64,000 nucleotides of DNA, taken from positions 1 to 64,000 of the forward strand of contig JAFRMR010000023.1 of assembly GCA_017430535.1 (NCBI GenBank), given 5' to 3'. Origin of the DNA: Clostridia bacterium. Lineage in GTDB: Bacteria > Bacillota > Clostridia > Oscillospirales > Acutalibacteraceae. Positions 62,107-64,000 of this stretch are shown piece by piece. Each line of letters starts with the position of its first letter. The stretch's first letter is position 1. A program made the position numbers and the translations under genes. The notes under the pieces were generated by a model, which did no database searches, was not told where the DNA came from, and saw only the letters and a program-made list of their open reading frames with translations.

Positions 62107-63960
62107 TCAATACAATCTTGCTTTTTTGATGTTGGCCTGCATATCTTCATAAGCGGCCTGAACGGTTGCGCTGGTGCTCACTTCGGCAACGCCGACTCTC
62201 CACCAGGCGTCATAGCCGTCGCTCATACTCTTGTGGCCTACCTTAATATCAAACAGGCAGGGAACGGTCTGCTTCTTTGCATCATCCAGAGCGGCTTTAA
62301 GCTCATCGGCGGTTTTTACGGTATATGCCTTGCAGCCGTAGCCCTCGGCTATCTTTGCAAAATCAGCCATAATAATCGGACCGTCCAGCAAATCGGTTTC
62401 GGGGTTTCTTGCGCAGAACCTGGTGCCAAAGGTATCGGTACCCTGATTATTCTGTAGGTTTTCTATACAACCCCAGCCCTGATTATCAAAGAGCATAACA
62501 TTTATTTTGGCGTTTTCCTGCACGGCGGTATAAAGCTCGCTGTGAAGCATAAGGAAGCTGCCGTCGCCGCACATTGTGTAAACCTCTCTGCCGGGCTCGG
62601 CAAGCTTGACGCCGAGAGCACCGCAGACCTCATAGCCCATGCAGGAGAAGCCGTACTCAACATGGTAGGAACCGGGAACGCTTGACCTCCAGAGCCTCTG
62701 CAGGCACCCGGGAAGGGAGCCGGAAGAACCGATAACGATGGCATCCTTATCAATTGCTTTGTTGATTTCGCCCAGAGCTCTGGTCTGGGAAAGAACGCCC
62801 TGAAGCTCAACGCTGTAATTGCGGTCAATTTCTTTTTCGTAATCCGCTTTTATCTGAGCAAGCTCGCTGCCCCAGCCGGATTTGTAGCCGCAGGCGGAAA
62901 GCTTTGCGGTAAGCGCGGTAAGTGATTCTTTTGCATCCGCTATAACAGAAACGGAATCCATCTTGAAAGCATCAAAAGCGCAGACATTTATTGAAAGCAT
63001 TTTAACGGCGGGATTCTGGAAGCCCCATTTTGAGGCGGTGGTAAAGTCCGTAAGCCTTGAACCCACGGAGATAACAAGATCAGCCTGCTTTGAAACGGCG
63101 TTTGCGGCAGGGCCGCCGGTTACGCCGATGCCGCCCATATTAAGGGGAACATCATAGGGGATATTGCCCTTGCCGGCCTGAGTTTCGCCGATGGGGATAT
63201 TGAAGGCCTCGGCAAATGCTTTTGCCTCATTCCAGGCCTCGGAATATGTGACGCCGCCGCCGACTACAAGCAGAGGCTTCTGAGCGTTTTTAATCATCTG
63301 CGCAGCAGTATCAATCTCCCTTGCGGTGGGAACTCTTCTGTCAAGATGCCATACTCTTTTCTGAAGGAAATACTCGGGGTAATCAAAGGCCTCGCCCTCG
63401 GTATCCTGAGGCATTGCAAGGCATACGGCGCCGGTATCCGCAGCATCCGTAAGCACCCTCATAGCGTTGAGACAGGCAGTCATAAGCTGCTCGGGCCTTA
63501 CGATTCTGTCCCAATATTTACAGACGGCCTTGAAAGCGTCGTTTGCGGTGGTGCTGTAGCCCGTGGGCTGCTCAACCTGCTGAAGCACGGGATCCGGCTG
63601 GCGGCAGGCGAAAGTATCGCCGGGCAGCACAAGGAGAGGAATTCTGTTGGCTGTGGCAGTGCCGGCGGCGGTAACCATATTGAGAGCGCCGGGGCCTATG
63701 GAAGAAGTGCAGGCGATTATTTTACGGCGCCTGTTCTGCTTTGCAAAGGCGATGGCTGCGTGAGCCATACCCTGCTCGTTGTGGCCCTGATAGAATTTAA
63801 GGTTATGGCCGCCCTGCTCAAGAGCCTGGCCGATACCCACAACGCATCCGTGGCCGAAAATGCCGAAAATACCGTCAACAAATTTTGACTCTTTGCCGTC
63901 AAACTCAACATACTGATTATCAAGGAATTTTACGAGAGCCTGAGCCATTGTAAGTTTCAT
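62107..63960 (-). CDS. iolD: 3D-(3,5/4)-trihydroxycyclohexane-1,2-dione acylhydrolase IolD
   Basis: A 617-residue thiamine-diphosphate enzyme that opens the inositol ring after IolE. The N-terminal Pyr domain starts KLTMAQALVKFLDNQY, includes FGIFGHGCVVGIGQALEQ and the conserved Glu in HNEQGMAHAA; the C-terminal PP domain carries YTMCGDGSFLMLHSEL and the GDGS...N diphosphate motif. Length fits the family. GGAGG is eight bases before the ATG. Other iol genes are expected beyond the right edge. Confidence 0.95.
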   Translation of the reverse strand: MKLTMAQALVKFLDNQYVEFDGKESKFVDGIFGIFGHGCVVGIGQALEQGGHNLKFYQGHNEQGMAHAAIAFAKQNRRRKIIACTSSIGPGALNMVTAAGTATANRIPLLVLPGDTFACRQPDPVLQQVEQPTGYSTTANDAFKAVCKYWDRIVRPEQLMTACLNAMRVLTDAADTGAVCLAMPQDTEGEAFDYPEYFLQKRVWHLDRRVPTAREIDTAAQMIKNAQKPLLVVGGGVTYSEAWNEAKAFAEAFNIPIGETQAGKGNIPYDVPLNMGGIGVTGGPAANAVSKQADLVISVGSRLTDFTTASKWGFQNPAVKMLSINVCAFDAFKMDSVSVIADAKESLTALTAKLSACGYKSGWGSELAQIKADYEKEIDRNYSVELQGVLSQTRALGEINKAIDKDAIVIGSSGSLPGCLQRLWRSSVPGSYHVEYGFSCMGYEVCGALGVKLAEPGREVYTMCGDGSFLMLHSELYTAVQENAKINVMLFDNQGWGCIENLQNNQGTDTFGTRFCARNPETDLLDGPIIMADFAKIAEGYGCKAYTVKTADELKAALDDAKKQTVPCLFDIKVGHKSMSDGYDAWWRVGVAEVSTSATVQAAYEDMQANIKKARLY

Positions 63961-64000
63961 TTTTCATTCCTCCGGTATAGCAAAAGGGAAAAGCCCGCTT

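Overview
The window reads as chromosomal DNA of an anaerobic, Gram-positive, Clostridia-like bacterium (Oscillospiraceae/Lachnospiraceae-like gut lineage is my inference). Support: a glycyl-radical class III ribonucleotide reductase with its radical-SAM activase, strong AGGAGG-type ribosome sites, consensus TTGACA/TATAAT promoters with 17-nt spacers, many lipobox lipoproteins, RecD2, ComF and YqeG homologues, and B12-dependent MetH. I see no phage, insertion sequence, CRISPR array or tRNA gene.

Layout. 1-168: a strong minus-strand promoter fires out of the left edge into what looks like a pre-rRNA leader. 169-4654 (-): recD2-comF-mreB-C39-like peptidase operon. 4687-5033 (-): RNase P RNA with its own promoter. 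5087-8273 (-): ligA plus a secreted alkaline phosphatase. 8416-11172 (+): secreted PHP protein, small secreted protein, YqeG phosphatase. 11222-13593 (-): queA and a metallophosphoesterase. 13722-18805 (+): asd-dapA-dapB (lysine/diaminopimelate), an alpha/beta hydrolase, nrdR and a lipoprotein. 18873-21907 (-): a GPH-type transporter that appears split over two overlapping frames, plus an unknown membrane protein. 22212-26692 (-): YfhO, GtrA and acyltransferase, an AT-richer cell-envelope module. 26819-27967 (-): iron alcohol dehydrogenase.

28056-35878 (+) is the most striking region: a complete aromatic amino acid operon, pheA-aroB-aroC-aroA-tyrA-aroF-aroEK (the last a shikimate dehydrogenase/shikimate kinase fusion), preceded by a promoter, a 32-residue leader peptide with seven Phe/Tyr codons in fourteen, and a factor-independent terminator with a competing fold. 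That is the architecture of ribosome-mediated attenuation by both phenylalanine and tyrosine.

35891-44592 (-): tcdA, an orphan peptide-binding lipoprotein, recG, metF, a short metH and a lipase. 44730-45824 (+): ychF. 45888-48950 (-): metallo-beta-lactamase-fold protein, AMP-forming ligase, cyclophilin. 49084-50244 (+): SulP-like transporter core. 50291-54414 (-): nrdG, nrdD (fused to a C-terminal thioredoxin-like domain) and an unusual trxB, with NrdR boxes at the nrdD and nrdG promoters; the repressor gene nrdR lies about 33 kb away in this window. 54582-55943 (+): second GPH transporter. 56201-61110 (-): accessory run of two acetyltransferases, three methyltransferase domains, two P-loop kinase domains (one pair fused) and a TVP38 membrane protein. 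61195-63960 (-): iolE and iolD of myo-inositol catabolism, whose operon continues past the right edge.

All family names rest on motif recognition in the translations; no database search was run. Starts were adjusted where a ribosome binding site clearly favoured an internal codon.
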